In this document: positions 44,320 through 55,009 of the stretch, piece after piece | Layout of the letters: each line of letters opens with the position of its first letter | Numbering within the stretch: position 1 is the first letter of the stretch | Source: Leptobrachium leishanense | Lineage: Eukaryota; Chordata; Amphibia; Anura; Megophryidae | Assembly: GCA_009667805.1 (NCBI GenBank) | Contig: CM019067.1 | Span: 67,440,637-67,504,636 of the forward strand | Length of the DNA stretch: 64,000 nt | Reading direction: 5' to 3' | Notes under the pieces: generated by a model | Seen by the model: only the letters and a program-made list of their open reading frames with translations | Database searches by the model: none | Told to the model about the DNA's origin: nothing | Made by a program: the position numbers and the translations under genes

Positions 44320-45262
44320 TAACATGCGAGCATTTGCCGTTACATTTTCTATGGGTTGCGCTTGTTAAAAAAATTAGAAATGGGGACTCGTTACATTTTT
44401 TTTGGGGAATATTTCGCTATTTTTAACTAACGCACCACATACAAAAATCGTTAGTGCAACATCATTGTTCACATTATAATTGAAATGGGAACAATATTGC
44501 TGCACTAACAAATCAAACAAACAAAAAAACTTGTTCATTTTTTTAAATTATTTTCTTCTAATATTATTTATTTTTATTTTTATTTAATTGTTACATGGTC
44601 ATGTTTGGTATCGTTGGAAAGGCCATGCTCTGGCCGATCCAGCAATACCAAACATTAACCCTTAGCTGCCACGGATCGGGAGATAGGGGGTTCATTGGAA
44701 CCCCCTATCTCCACCATTGATGGCAGTTAGGGGTTAACTCCAGGACTGGCGTCGTCGTGCTATGCAGTCGTCAGGGGGCATTCCAGGGAGTTTGGCCGAC
44801 ATCCAAGATATTGGCCAGCTCTGGGAGAGGATCACGATTCGGCGCTTTTCGGCGCCGAATCGTGATCCGGCACCCAAGGGGTTAAAGGCAGGCACGGTTT
44901 GGAAGGGCAGGCTGTGACCTTCCAAACCGTGCCTGCCTTCAGCCTCTGGTCCCCCGTGATCGGGAGGGAGAGAGGTCCGAAAGGACCTCCCCCCTCCCTT
45001 TCAGGCGCCTCCTCCGCACTCGCGGGGGGGGGGCCTGAAATAGATTTTATCGCGTCGCCGCAATGACATCTATCTTCGCCCCCGGCATCCCGGAGTGCCG
45101 GCTGACATGCTAGATATCAGCCCGCACCGGGGGGGCCAGCAATCAGCCGGAATCAGCCGGCTGATTGCTGCCTCCTGTGCTAGGACGCGCTCAGCGCGTC
45201 CGTAGCACAGGAGAACCACTTGGCTGGACACGCTGAGCGTGTCCTTAGCAGCCAAGTGGTTA
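44320..45262 (+). mobile_element. TTAA palindrome-array element copy C, right part
   Basis: Resumes with taacatgcgagcatttg and stays collinear with copies A and B to ccaagtggttac (TTAC replaces TTAA at 45259-45262). Hairpins: nested pair around 44648-44736, 44889-44938 (arms gcaggcacggtttggaagg) and 45217-45257. The gactggcgtc stem is partly deleted. Confidence 0.86.
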
Positions 45263-45343
45263 CTGGCAATCTGGTGGGTTGTGGTTTTTTTTAAGCTTTC
45301 AATAGATCCAGTCTGTTAAAGAAAGCATTTTAGTAAATCCTAA

Positions 45344-45524
45344 CAGGGGTATTCAGAAGGCGGTGAAAAACCAGGAGAATGACTGGAGAATGGAAAATTC
45401 TAGGTCAAAATAGCCAAACCAGAAAAATTCTCCCATTCATCTCACTTTCCAAATTGGCTATTTTGACCTAGAATTTTCTGTTCTCCAGTCATTCTCCTGC
45501 TTTTCACCGCTCTCTGAATAACCT
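45344..45524. repeat. Single palindromic N-type MITE
   Basis: About 180 bp, ends caggggtattcagaag and tctctgaataacctta, folding over almost its whole length. Same family as the N array at 20393-21333. Confidence 0.8.
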
Positions 45525-45669
45525 TAAATATTTACCTTTGTTTGTTTGCCTTGACCTGCTAAAACGATTTCTTCAGCAGCTTTCAGGGTGTTATGTGTCA
45601 AATTAATGGAGTAGGGAACGAATCAAATTAGCTTACAGAAGGGTAGAGAAAGACAGCTACAGCTTCGCT

Positions 45670-46772
45670 TTAACCGCAAAGTGACCAGGCGATTTTACCA
45701 TTGTCTGCCCGTAAGTACCCACTGCTATCTTTACATTTCTGCGCTGTTTGTGTTTAGCTCTAATTATCCTCTTACTCATTTATGGAACCCACACATATTA
45801 TATACTGTTTTTTTTGCCATTAAATAGACTTTCTAAAGATACCATTATTTTCATCATATTGTACAATTTACTTTTAAAAAATTATGAAATATAATGAAAA
45901 AATTTAAAAAAAACACACTTTTTCAAACTTTAATCCCCAAAATCTAAAACTGCCAAAAAAAATCTCGGCTGAAAAGCTTCGAAATTTTGTCCTGAATTAG
46001 ATATACCCAATTATTACATGTTTTTGCTTTTAACCCTTTCACTACTGAGCCATTTCACCTCTGTGTGCGGAGCTCATTTTGGCCGTTTTATGCTCATCAT
46101 GTTTAAACGTGAATTGAAGTCCTATTTTATTATATCCTCCAGACAATTTTTTTTTTAAAAAAAAAAACTTTTTTATTTAATTATTTTTTAATGTTTTGAT
46201 TTTTACACCAAACCTGGTCAAGTTTGGCATCATTGAAAAGGCCATGATCTGGCCTGTCCAATGATACAAAACATAACCCTCTAGCTACCACGGATCCAAA
46301 GAATTGCCCTAGCTCCACTTGGCAGCTAGGTGATTAACTGGCCCACTGACGTCATCGCACATACGGCAATTTCGTCAGTGGGTAGGGGTTGATCCAGAGG
46401 CTTGGCTGACATTGCCAGCCACTTCCAGGAGTGAATCAAAATCCGGCACCTGAGGGGTTAAAGAAAGGCACAGCTGGAAAGGGCAGACTCTGCCCTTTCC
46501 AGTGGTGCCTTTCTTAATTTTCTAGCTGCAGCCGTTGGGGACGGAGAGTGGTCTAAAAGACCGCCCCTTTCCTTTCAGGTTACATTGCAAGCACCAGGGG
46601 GTGCCTGAAAATGGCGTCATTGCACACGGTGATGATGTCATTGCGAAGGCTGGGGCCCATAAAACCGTTGGGTTAGTCCGACGTGGGACCCCAACCAGAG
46701 AGGTGAGTATAGGGAGGGAGGGGGGATAAAGGACCATGACGTACATAGTACATCCTTAGTCCTTACAGTTAA
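45670..46772 (+). mobile_element. TTAA element copy E (same subfamily as D)
   Basis: TTAA at 45670-45673 and 46769-46772. The first 360 bp aligns with D (gtttctgcgctgtt-like words, cacacatattata). From 46032 it resembles the left end of A (ttaaccctttcactactgag). Surviving hairpins include 46458-46514 and the ctagctaccacgg...tggcagctag stem at 46280-46331. Confidence 0.65.
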
Positions 46773-47107
46773 CTGTCTTGGAGCAGCCTTTCCAGTAATT
46801 TGGCCCAGATTGGATGAGATATTGACATCCACTTATAATGGAGGAGGCTGTCGGGTTTGAGGAAGAATACTTGGAACCCCATCACAGCCAGTCACTGCAC
46901 CTCATTCAATTCTGCCCACATATCACAAGGCCAGACATCTAGTGCCTAGGTCTGACCATAAGAAATTTCTCAATCAATCAGAAGGCTGAACCATCAGGAA
47001 TCCTCTGATCTGATCCTAAACTCCTTGGTTTTAAATGATCAACGGGCAAGAAAGCACTCAGCATGTTACAACAACAGTATGCAAAATTGCTCTCAAAACA
47101 GTCTCCT
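46773..47107. other. No gene recognised
   Basis: Apparently unique sequence between two TTAA elements. Confidence 0.4.
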
Positions 47108-47226
47108 TTAACCCTTTCCCGCCACAGGGTGTACTCAAGAGGGGCCCACTGCAGCAGCCAGCAAGTGGGGTGTACTGGTACACCCCACCAGCGTTAAAGC
47201 CCCACCGCCGGGCAGTAAGGGGTTAA
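47108..47226. mobile_element. Tiny TTAA MITE
   Basis: 119 bp between TTAA at 47108-47111 and 47223-47226. Ends ttaaccctttcccgccac and, inward from the right, ttaaccccttactgcccggc; central palindrome ggggtgtactggtacacccc. Confidence 0.7.
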
Positions 47227-47271
47227 TTGGTTTGGAGACACCCTTTTACTATGAAGAGCTTTTTGTTAAAT

Positions 47272-47861
47272 ACTATTAGAACCTTTACTTGAAACACAGG
47301 AAGCATAGTTAACACTTAAAAGGAAGTTAAAATGTAAATTTTGCATAGATTATTATTCTGAGATTTAAAGATTGTGTTAAAAAGAATAAAATAACATATC
47401 TCATGTTTAATTTTTCATGTATTTGTTTATCTTTTGTAGAAATAGTGAATTGAAAAGGTTCTAAACTCTAGATGGTGTCTCTTATCCTGCGCAATTTCCA
47501 GCACTGTCTGCATTATCAGCATACAGGCAGAAATGGTCTTTATATCAAATTTAGTAAATGTGATAAAGATAGATAATAAAGCAGTCAGATCTTCTGATTT
47601 TGGGGATTTGAAGTGATTATAATGCAATTATTAGCAATGCAGCTTCCAAAAATACCAATAGAATATAAAAATAATATCTGTATGTGACATACTGCAATTT
47701 CCATATCCAGGCATTAACACCTGTATCTGTACTGTACAGGGATATTCAGCAACAATAAACCTCTGAGTCATATCCATGTACTGCAATGAGTGATCAGATG
47801 TTTCCCTGGAGATCTACGGTGGTGTCTAGAAGAGATTGAAGCAGCAGCAGGTTTGGATACC
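47272..47861 (+). repeat. 590-bp direct repeat, left copy
   Basis: Begins actattagaacctttacttg and ends gcaggtttggatacc. Repeated at 51698-52674, a few percent diverged. The sequence itself looks unique and non-coding. It abuts the Penelope-like element exactly. Confidence 0.9.
47691..47715 (+). repeat. 25-bp segment inverted relative to 52503-52527
   Basis: Here the block runs from actgcaattt to ccaggcatt; at 52503-52527 the exact reverse complement stands between identical flanks (tgacat and aacacc). Confidence 0.95.
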
Positions 47862-50171
47862 GATCCGGAAGAACCAGAAGACAACCGAAGGAGGAAAGAA
47901 AAACAAAGCAGAGTGGAGGGGTCTACATCCTAACAGACACTCCACTCACGGATGCCCAGACGAGGTTACTGCAAAAAGGGATGAAATATGCACCCACAGC
48001 TCACATGGACATCTTTGATGTTTATATAGACCTCCAAAAATTAAAAGAAAACCTCTGTTTGAAAAAATACTTTATGAAAAACCCCGTAGAAAGAGGAAAC
48101 ACTGTCCACTTCTATCAGCACACCAATTTAAAAAATAAATCTACCTTTTTCCCTAAATCTCTTATGTCACAAGAAAGAAACACCTTTGAGCAAATGGTAA
48201 TGGCAGACATAGGCAAACTCAAAATGTCCACAAAAACAGACAACCTTACAAAGAAAGAGAAAGAAGCACTAAAGGAACTAGTTTCCAATGATCAAATAGA
48301 GATAAAACCGGCAGATAAAGGCGGAGGGACAGTCGTTATGACCGCAATATACTATAAAGAGGAGGCGGATAGAATGTTAGGCGACATAGAAACATATAAA
48401 AAGCTGACCAAAAACCCAATAAAGGAAATTCAACTTAAATTTGATGAATACTTAGAACAGGGACACACTTTGGGCATTCTTAATAATAATGAGTTAAAAT
48501 ACTTGAAGGTGGAACACCCGAGAACCCCAGTTTTCTACTTTTTACCCAAAATACATAAAGACCTCAATAGACCACCGGGGAGACCGATAATATCAGGAGT
48601 TGGCTCAGTATCAAGTAGAATATCTGAATATCTAGACCACCAGCTCCAACCATACGTTACAAAAACCACAGCACATTTAAAAGATATGACAGAAATTTTA
48701 AGAGTTCTTAAACAAGTAAAATGGGAAGAGGGTTTTTTATTAGTCACGAGCGATGTCCAATCACTATATACAATCATCCCACATAAAGAAGGGATTGAAG
48801 CCACTGAATATTTTTTTTAAAAAACGAACAGCCTACAACCTGAACAAATTGTTTTCATTTTAGAAGGAATTCGCCTGAGTTTAGAAAATAACTATTTTTA
48901 TTTTAAAGATGACTTTTATCTACAGCTCAATAGCACGGCCATGGGGACACGATTTGCCCCCTCATATGCCAACCTCTTCATGGCCTCCTGGGAGGAGTCA
49001 TTTTTATCCTTACATTCTAATAACCTAGTCTGTTACAAAAGATATATAGACAATATCTTTTTAATCTGGAGGGGCGGTGTTAGTGCACTGCAAGATTTCC
49101 TGGTAGAACTGGACCAGAACAATAGAGGGATTAAACTCACTACAACATGGAGTACTGATAGAATAAACTTTTTGGACTTGAGCATTTACATTAAAGACAA
49201 CGAAATACGAACCGAGACGTTTTTCAAGAAAGTTGATGTCAATAGTTTTATAGATATTTCTATCTGCCATCTACCCCAATGGCTTGAAGGAGTCCCAAAA
49301 GGGCAGTTCCTGAGAGTCAGAAGGAACTGTACAGATCTGAGCACTTACGACACGCAGTCAGAAAAATTAAAACAAGATTTCATAGAGAAAGGCTACGACC
49401 CAAACACACTAGAGAAAATAAGAGCAGAGACAAGAACTTTGGAGCAAAATGATTTATTGAAGAGAAAGAGACTAAAAGATACCCCAGGATTCACTCAGAA
49501 CGTACCATTTGTGTTCTCATACAGTGCCCAGAATAAGGCGATAAGGAGATCTATTAGAAAATATTGGCCAATCTTAAGAAAAGACCCACTGTTGAAGGAC
49601 ATTTTACCAGAAAATCCCAGACTCATTTGACGTGGCGTCAACAACCTCAAAATGAAACTCACACATAGACATACGCAGAAGAATATCACACGACCAAATC
49701 ACTTCAATATTAAAAAAGGCTTCCACCAATGTGACAACTGCTTAAATTGTCGTAATACACGAGGCAAAAAGCAGATCATCACAAAAGTATATGGCAATAT
49801 GGGACCTATAGCAATAAAAGAAGTGATCACCTGTTTCACAAAGAACGTAATCTATTTGTTAACCTGCCCGTGTGGTTTAAGAAATGTAGGAAGAACTACC
49901 AGACCCCTTAACATCCGTGTACAAGAACACATTATAAATATAAGAAGTGGTTACGAGAAACATAGTGTCCCACTGCACTTTAAATTGAAACACGCTCAGA
50001 ACCCAGAGGGACTCACTTTTGTTGGTATCAAAAAAGTTGAAGCTCCATGGAGAGGGGGATGACTTTGACAAGCTGATTGGAAAAATAGAGATGAGCTGGA
50101 TTTTTAAGTTAGGCACTATGCAACCGCAAGGCCTTAATGCTGATTTTGAATTATGCCATTTTTTAAACTGA
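47862..50171 (+). pseudogene. Penelope-type reverse transcriptase with GIY-YIG endonuclease
   Basis: N-terminal part: LTDAQTRLLQKGMKYAPT (47940). RT motifs: IEIKPADKGGGTVVM (48297), VFYFLPKIHKDL (48530), GRPIISGVGSVSSRISEYLD (48580), LLVTSDVQSLYTIIPHKEGI (48740). A frameshift in the T/A run near 48815 is followed by NSTAMGTRFAPSYANLFM (48930) and RYIDNIFLIW (49040), where the usual YIDD catalytic pair is YIDN. An in-frame TGA stands at 49628. The endonuclease region has VIYLLTCPCGLRNVGRTTRP (49850), with N where a Tyr usually precedes VG, and ends ELCHFLN. At least one frameshift, one stop and an altered catalytic residue mark it as inactive. Confidence 0.88.
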
Positions 50172-50490
50172 TCCGTTCATATCTATCTAAATGACCCTTA
50201 TATTCACAGTATGAAGTTCTCATCCAATAGATCTAATTCATGCCCTTACAAGCCTCATGTAACATATCCCCATTTTATTAGCCCAATTCCGATTCCATTA
50301 TAACCCCAATTGCATTTTAATATTAGCGATTTTAGCAATTTATTTTATCCCTTCTAATGAATTTATTTTATCTACTCTATACTTATACCTAGAGACGGCA
50401 ATACTATGACCCGCTGAATGGAACGCAAGTTGGAACGCAAACCAAAATGGCCGCGGCGCGACCAAATGATGTAACTAACATCACGTGACC

Positions 50491-50537
50491 CTGATGATGC
50501 GCCAACCCGGAAGTGGATCCCGGGAGAAGCGCGAAAC
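50491..50537 (+). ncRNA. Second hammerhead-like motif in PLE-a
   Basis: CTGATGA (50491-50497), one extra T, stem II gcgc/gcgc (50499-50502, 50529-50532) enclosing a ccgg-rich hairpin, then GAAAC (50533-50537). Stems I and III are not convincing. Confidence 0.35.
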
Positions 50538-50621
50538 CGCTGTTGAAAGTGAAAGTATTCGTTTATAATAAAAGGAAACCCACGCACAGCATCGGATTCC
50601 CCCCTTTTTTTCACCCACACT

Positions 50622-50664
50622 TTGACTGATGAAGGCGCCAGTGTAGCGCCGAAACGCGTATCAA
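50622..50664 (+). ncRNA. Type I hammerhead ribozyme candidate in PLE-a
   Basis: Stem I ttga (50622-50625) with tcaa (50661-50664); CTGATGA at 50626-50632; one extra A; stem II ggcgc/gcgcc with a 7-nt loop (50634-50650); GAAA at 50651-50654; stem III of two pairs (ac/gt) around gc; predicted cleavage after A50660. All core parts are present, but the extra A between the box and stem II is unusual. Hammerheads are known in terminal regions of Penelope-like elements. Confidence 0.62.
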
Positions 50665-51697
50665 CCATCCCCTGCGCCATTACCTCTGCATTTTACCCAC
50701 TTTTTAATCCTTTTTAATATCTTGTAATCCAATAAATTAACTTTTATTACTTCACATGTTCCATCTATATTTTAATCTCTTGCTGAGCCAGAGATGAGCA
50801 GATAATTCCTGCCCATATACTGAGGAAATATCAGCACAGCAGACCTTGAACAGCCAATCACCCTCCAGACAGCAAGCAGGTAAAGAGGTCAAGGTGCTCA
50901 CCCATGAGAAGCACCATACGCCTTAAAGTTGAGCCTGGATTTCGAAGGCTCCTCAATCGGTGAGTGTACACGAACCTTACTTTTTATCATTATTTTACCA
51001 TCTGATATTGTGCCATGGGAGCGCTGTCCCTTCTGTCTTTCCATTGAGGTAACAAGACTGACGCAAAGAAGGGCAGAGGCCACTCTTTATTTGGCCCAGG
51101 GCATTCCAATACAGAGCCTGGACGTGTGAGGCTCTGGAATCTGTAAGTGCGATATTATCACCATTTTTGCACTATTTAAGGTGCCAAGACGATATTGCAC
51201 TATCTCTCTTCCATTTTCTCTCTATTCTATATCGGAGCCTACCGTGACCACAGGAATAATTGGTCTAGCGAGAAGTAACCCGCACTACCTGTGGAAAGGG
51301 TAATATTAACTAAGTCACCGGGCACATTTTGATGCACAACCCTTCCACCTAGGAACCCCAGAAACCGCCATCAAGGACACTAGGACTATAACTGCTCTGA
51401 ATTTAGCCTTAGGGCACAACCCATCTATACTGGACATTCTATTTGACACCTGACTTTTTGTGCTCTGCCATTCTGCACTATATTGCACTATATGAACTTT
51501 ATCGATGCATTTGCATTTTGTGTCACCCATATCTGATATTACGAGAGCACTTTAGACTGTAGGAAGTCACAATTGTACTATCTTGCATGATATGTGTAGA
51601 TATCTGGAAACTGGCATTTACCAGCCCATGAAGTACTAACAACCTTACTGTATAACCAATACCCATTGCGCCGGTAGGAACCATCTCCAATTTTTCA

Positions 51698-52674
51698 ACT
51701 ATTAGAACCTTTACTTGAAACACAGGAATAGCATTTAGACTGGAAGAAAGAAAATTTAGCTTAAAGCATAGGAAGGGTTATTTTACGGTGAGAACAATAA
51801 AGCTGTGGAATTCTCTGCCTGTTGAGGTGGTTGGGTCAGAGTCTGTACAGACTTTTAAAAAACGACTGGATGACTTCCTGCAGACACAGAATATTAAGGG
51901 TTATAATATTTAATATGTGGGTAAAAGCTTCTTGATCCAAGGAGAAATCTGACGCCATTCTGGGGTCAAGAAGGATTTTTTTCCCGGTATGTTGCATATT
52001 TCAGACTGGGTTTTTTGCCTTCTTTTGCATCAACAGCAGTAGGTTATGTGGGAGAGGCTGAACCCGATGGACGCATGTCTTTTTTCAGCCTATATAACTA
52101 TGTAACTATGTAACTATAGTTAACACTTAAAAGGAAGTTAAAATGTAAATTTTGCATAGATTATTATTCTGAGATTTAAAGATTGTGTTAAAAAGAATAA
52201 AATAACATATCTCATGTTTAATTTTTCATGTATTTGTTTATCTTTTGTAGAAATAGTGAATTGAAAAGGTTCTAAACTCTAGATGGTGTCACTTATCCTG
52301 CGCAATTTCCATCACTGTCTGTATTATCAGCATACAGGCAGAAATGGTCTTTATATCAAATTTAGTAAATGTGATAAAGATAGATAATAAAGCAGTCAGA
52401 TCTCCTGCTTTTGGGGATTTGAAGTGATTATAATGCGATTATTACCAATGCAGCTTCCAAAAAATACCAATAGAATATAAAAATAATATCTGTATGTGAC
52501 ATAATGCCTGGATATGGAAATTGCAGTAACACCTTGTATCTGTACTGTACAGGGATATTCAGCAATAATAACCCTCTGAATCATATCCATGTACTGCAAT
52601 GAGCGATCAGAGGTTTCCCTGGAGATCTACGGTGGTGTCTAGAAGGGATTGAAGCAGCAGCAGGTTTGGATACC
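51698..52674 (+). repeat. 590-bp direct repeat, right copy (with CR1 tail inside)
   Basis: Collinear with 47272-47861 apart from a CR1 insertion (51729-52115), scattered substitutions and the inverted 25-bp block at 52503-52527. Ends gcaggtttggatacc, where unrelated sequence follows. Confidence 0.9.
51729..52115 (+). mobile_element. CR1 LINE 3' end
   Basis: Encodes the end of CR1 ORF2 (LWNSLPVEVVGSESVQTFKK) and the 3' UTR with cagcctatataactatgtaa. Absent from the left repeat, so it inserted after the duplication or only in this copy. Confidence 0.85.
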
Positions 52675-53042
52675 ATGCTAATAACCAAACTTCCAATCTG
52701 CTTGTTATAGTCATTCAAGAATTTAAAGAGAATCATGCCATAACTGGTAGTAGATAGAATATATTTTAGGGTAGAATTAAGTACAGAATATCATACTCTA
52801 TTACTATATAATAAAGCTTCATAAACATTTGTGTGTATGGTAGCGAATATGGCAGAAGTGAGAACATTTTTGAGAATAAAAGCTATTTACAATTTAATTT
52901 GTTTAACTGTGATGAATAATTGACATTCCTAAAGAAAAAAAAGTATTTTTAGAAACAATCTCTTTAACATTTTTGGAACTACAGTGAACTTCGACTATCC
53001 ACAGAAGCAAAATTCATCAACTTCAGGCTAAGTGAAACAGTG
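52675..53042. other. No gene recognised
   Basis: AT-rich unique sequence. Confidence 0.4.
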
Positions 53043-53468
53043 TACACTGGTGGCCAAAATTCTGGATACACCTTACATTTTTACAAACATTTGTAGCTTC
53101 AAGTACTTTTTATATAAAAATCTCTAAAAATGTCAGAGCACAAGTAAAATGTAATATAGTAAATGAGTGCCTTAACAACAAAAAAATCTTTAAATAAGTC
53201 CAGATTTGTCTGGAAATGTCCCATAATGCATCTTGGCTATTATGTAGCATAAAAATGATAATTTCAAGTTTGTCACAATGTGTTTTTTCAGTAACGTGTT
53301 TGATAGCCTTTAGCCTTAACTACTGCCTGACACCTTCTATGCATTGACTCTACAGGTCTTTTGACATCCTCTTCTGTGATCAAATGATGCCAGGAATTGA
53401 TTATAGCCTCAATGAGTCCCCGCTTGTTGCTTGGATTCTTGCTCGAGACCAGGCGTTTCAATCTTGAC
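53043..53468 (-). pseudogene. Tc1-like element end with transposase C-terminus
   Basis: The terminus tacactggtggccaaaattc (53043) is a Tc1-type inverted repeat starting with TA. On the minus strand 53440-53290 reads INSWHHLITEEDVKRPVESM and RRCQAVVKAKG, the C-terminus of a Tc1 DDE transposase. Interrupted at 53468 by hAT2b; the other side was not found. Confidence 0.72.
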
Positions 53469-54345
53469 TAGGGGTGTGCATTTCGGGTTTCGGAATTTCG
53501 GAATTTTCACGAAATTTCCTGATTCGTGCATTCGGATTCGGCCGATTTTCCGAAACTCTTCGGATCCGAAAACGGCAGATCCGAACAAATTTCCGAGCCG
53601 AAATGAAAACTTTTTGGAATTTTCGAATGGACTAGAAATGTGTAAAATCAAAATTCATTTTCGTTCCATTTGTGATTTTGGCTCCATTCCTGATTTCGGA
53701 CATTGTATTTTTCGGTTATATCGCTGATTCTGTAATTTTGAATTATTCCCATCTCAATGTATCCTTCCTGGAAAACCAGAGAAATCTCAATGTATCCTTC
53801 CCGGGAAACCAGAGAAATCTCAATGTATCCTTCTTGTAAAACATGAGAAATCTCAATGTATCCTTCTTGTAAAACATGAGAAATCTCAGTGTATCCTTCT
53901 TGTAAAACATGAGAAATCTCAGTGTATCCTTCTTGTAAAACATGAGAAATCTCAATGTATCCTTCCCGGGAAACCAGAGAAATGTAAAAGTATCCTTCTT
54001 GTAAAACCAGAGAAATCTCAATGTATTCTTCCTGGGAATCCAGAGAAATCTCAATGTTTCCTTCCCGGGAAACCAGAGAAATGTCAATGTATCCTTCTTG
54101 TAAAACATGAGAAATCTCAATGGCAGAATTATGATATCGGCAGAATTATCGGATCCGAAAAACCATTAGTTTACGTCAAAATGAATAGACACCTTGAAAC
54201 GAGGAGAACAGATGTTCCGAAAAACACGAAAATTTCCAAAATCACGAAAAAAAAGTTGATACGAAAAATGAACCGATACGAACAGAAACAGAAATCAGCC
54301 GAAACGAGCCGAAACGAAAATTTACAAAATCCAAACGAATTTCAT
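53469..54345. mobile_element. hAT2b, expanded copy of the TAGGGATGTGC family
   Basis: Starts taggggtgtgcatttcggg; body parallels hAT2a (ttcggccgattttcc, cgaaaaaccattagtttacg). The right terminus is eroded, so the boundary is approximate. Larger than hAT2a because of the 33-bp minisatellite. Confidence 0.65.
53748..54121. repeat. 33-bp minisatellite inside hAT2b
   Basis: About 11 units of 33 bp built on ctcaatgtatccttc plus either ttgtaaaacatgagaaat or cccgggaaaccagagaaat. hAT2a has only about two units. Confidence 0.92.
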
Positions 54346-54621
54346 TTTCTATTGTTAGAAGAGGTATGTTGCACTGTGTTACCAACTATCTTTTCTGGGT
54401 TAACTTCAAAGGTTGAATGGAACTGGATGGCTTGGGGATGGTTTTCCCAAACCATTTTTCCAGTGGGGAGCCTGTTCCTGTTCCTCTGCACATCAACCCA
54501 CCGTGGGCACAGGGGACTCAATCAGAGCAGGAGTGGGTGGTATCAGGAGGATGGACACATGTAAATTGTGTGTGTTCCCTCTATTTATTTATTAAGACTT
54601 GTCCCCTGGTTAACTTGACCT
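54346..54621. other. No gene recognised
   Basis: Moderately GC-rich sequence; short open frames without recognisable motifs. Confidence 0.4.
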
Positions 54622-55001
54622 TTAACCTCCCTGACGGTTTTCCCGAGTGTGGCTCGGGTTAACTTTTTGTACCGAAAGTGGTATCCCTGAGCGACAGTCG
54701 GGCTGGATACTTACATGTCCTGCGCTCCCTCGCTGATCCCCGCAGTCTCCTCCAGCCGCTCGCAACATCACACTGCTTGGTTCTCTTCTCGCGAGGAGTG
54801 AACCAGGAAGTGTGACATTGCGATCAGCTGCAGTGTGACTGCGGGGACAGCGAGGGAGCGCAGGGACATGTGTGGCTCGGGGATACCGCTTTCAGTATTG
54901 AAAGTTAACCCGAGCCACACTGATACCTGTAGGGGGCCAGAATAAATTGGACCGATTGTGACATATAAAATATGCCAGAATCGGACCGCCAGGGAGGTTA
55001 A
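54622..55001. mobile_element. Palindromic TTAA MITE (TTAACCTCCCTG family)
   Basis: TTAA at 54622-54625 and 54998-55001; ends ttaacctccctgacggt and, inward, ttaacctccctggcggtcc. Internal foldback: gtcctgcgctccctcgctg (54718) pairs with cagcgagggagcgcagggac (54848). Confidence 0.8.
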
Positions 55002-55009
55002 AAAAGATG

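Larger units (their letters stand above)
47862..51697 (+). mobile_element. Penelope-like element (PLE-a)
   Basis: A 5'-truncated Penelope-like retroelement: RT plus GIY-YIG coding to 50171, then a 3' region with two hammerhead-like motifs and about 1 kb of further non-coding sequence. It lies exactly between two 590-bp direct repeats. Penelope elements use an unusual telomerase-related reverse transcriptase. Confidence 0.8.

Noticed and set aside
47272..47861. 590-bp repeats as LTRs or Penelope pseudo-LTRs
   Set aside because: No TG...CA ends, no primer-binding site, no hammerhead inside, and the sequence does not recur with the other Penelope pieces in the window.
53743..54120. 125-codon minus-strand open frame with an 11-residue repeat
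   Set aside because: It is the translation of the 33-bp minisatellite; a 33-bp period keeps a frame open without selection.
53748..54121. CRISPR-like regular repeat array
   Set aside because: Units are contiguous with no unique spacers, and the context is a eukaryotic transposon.
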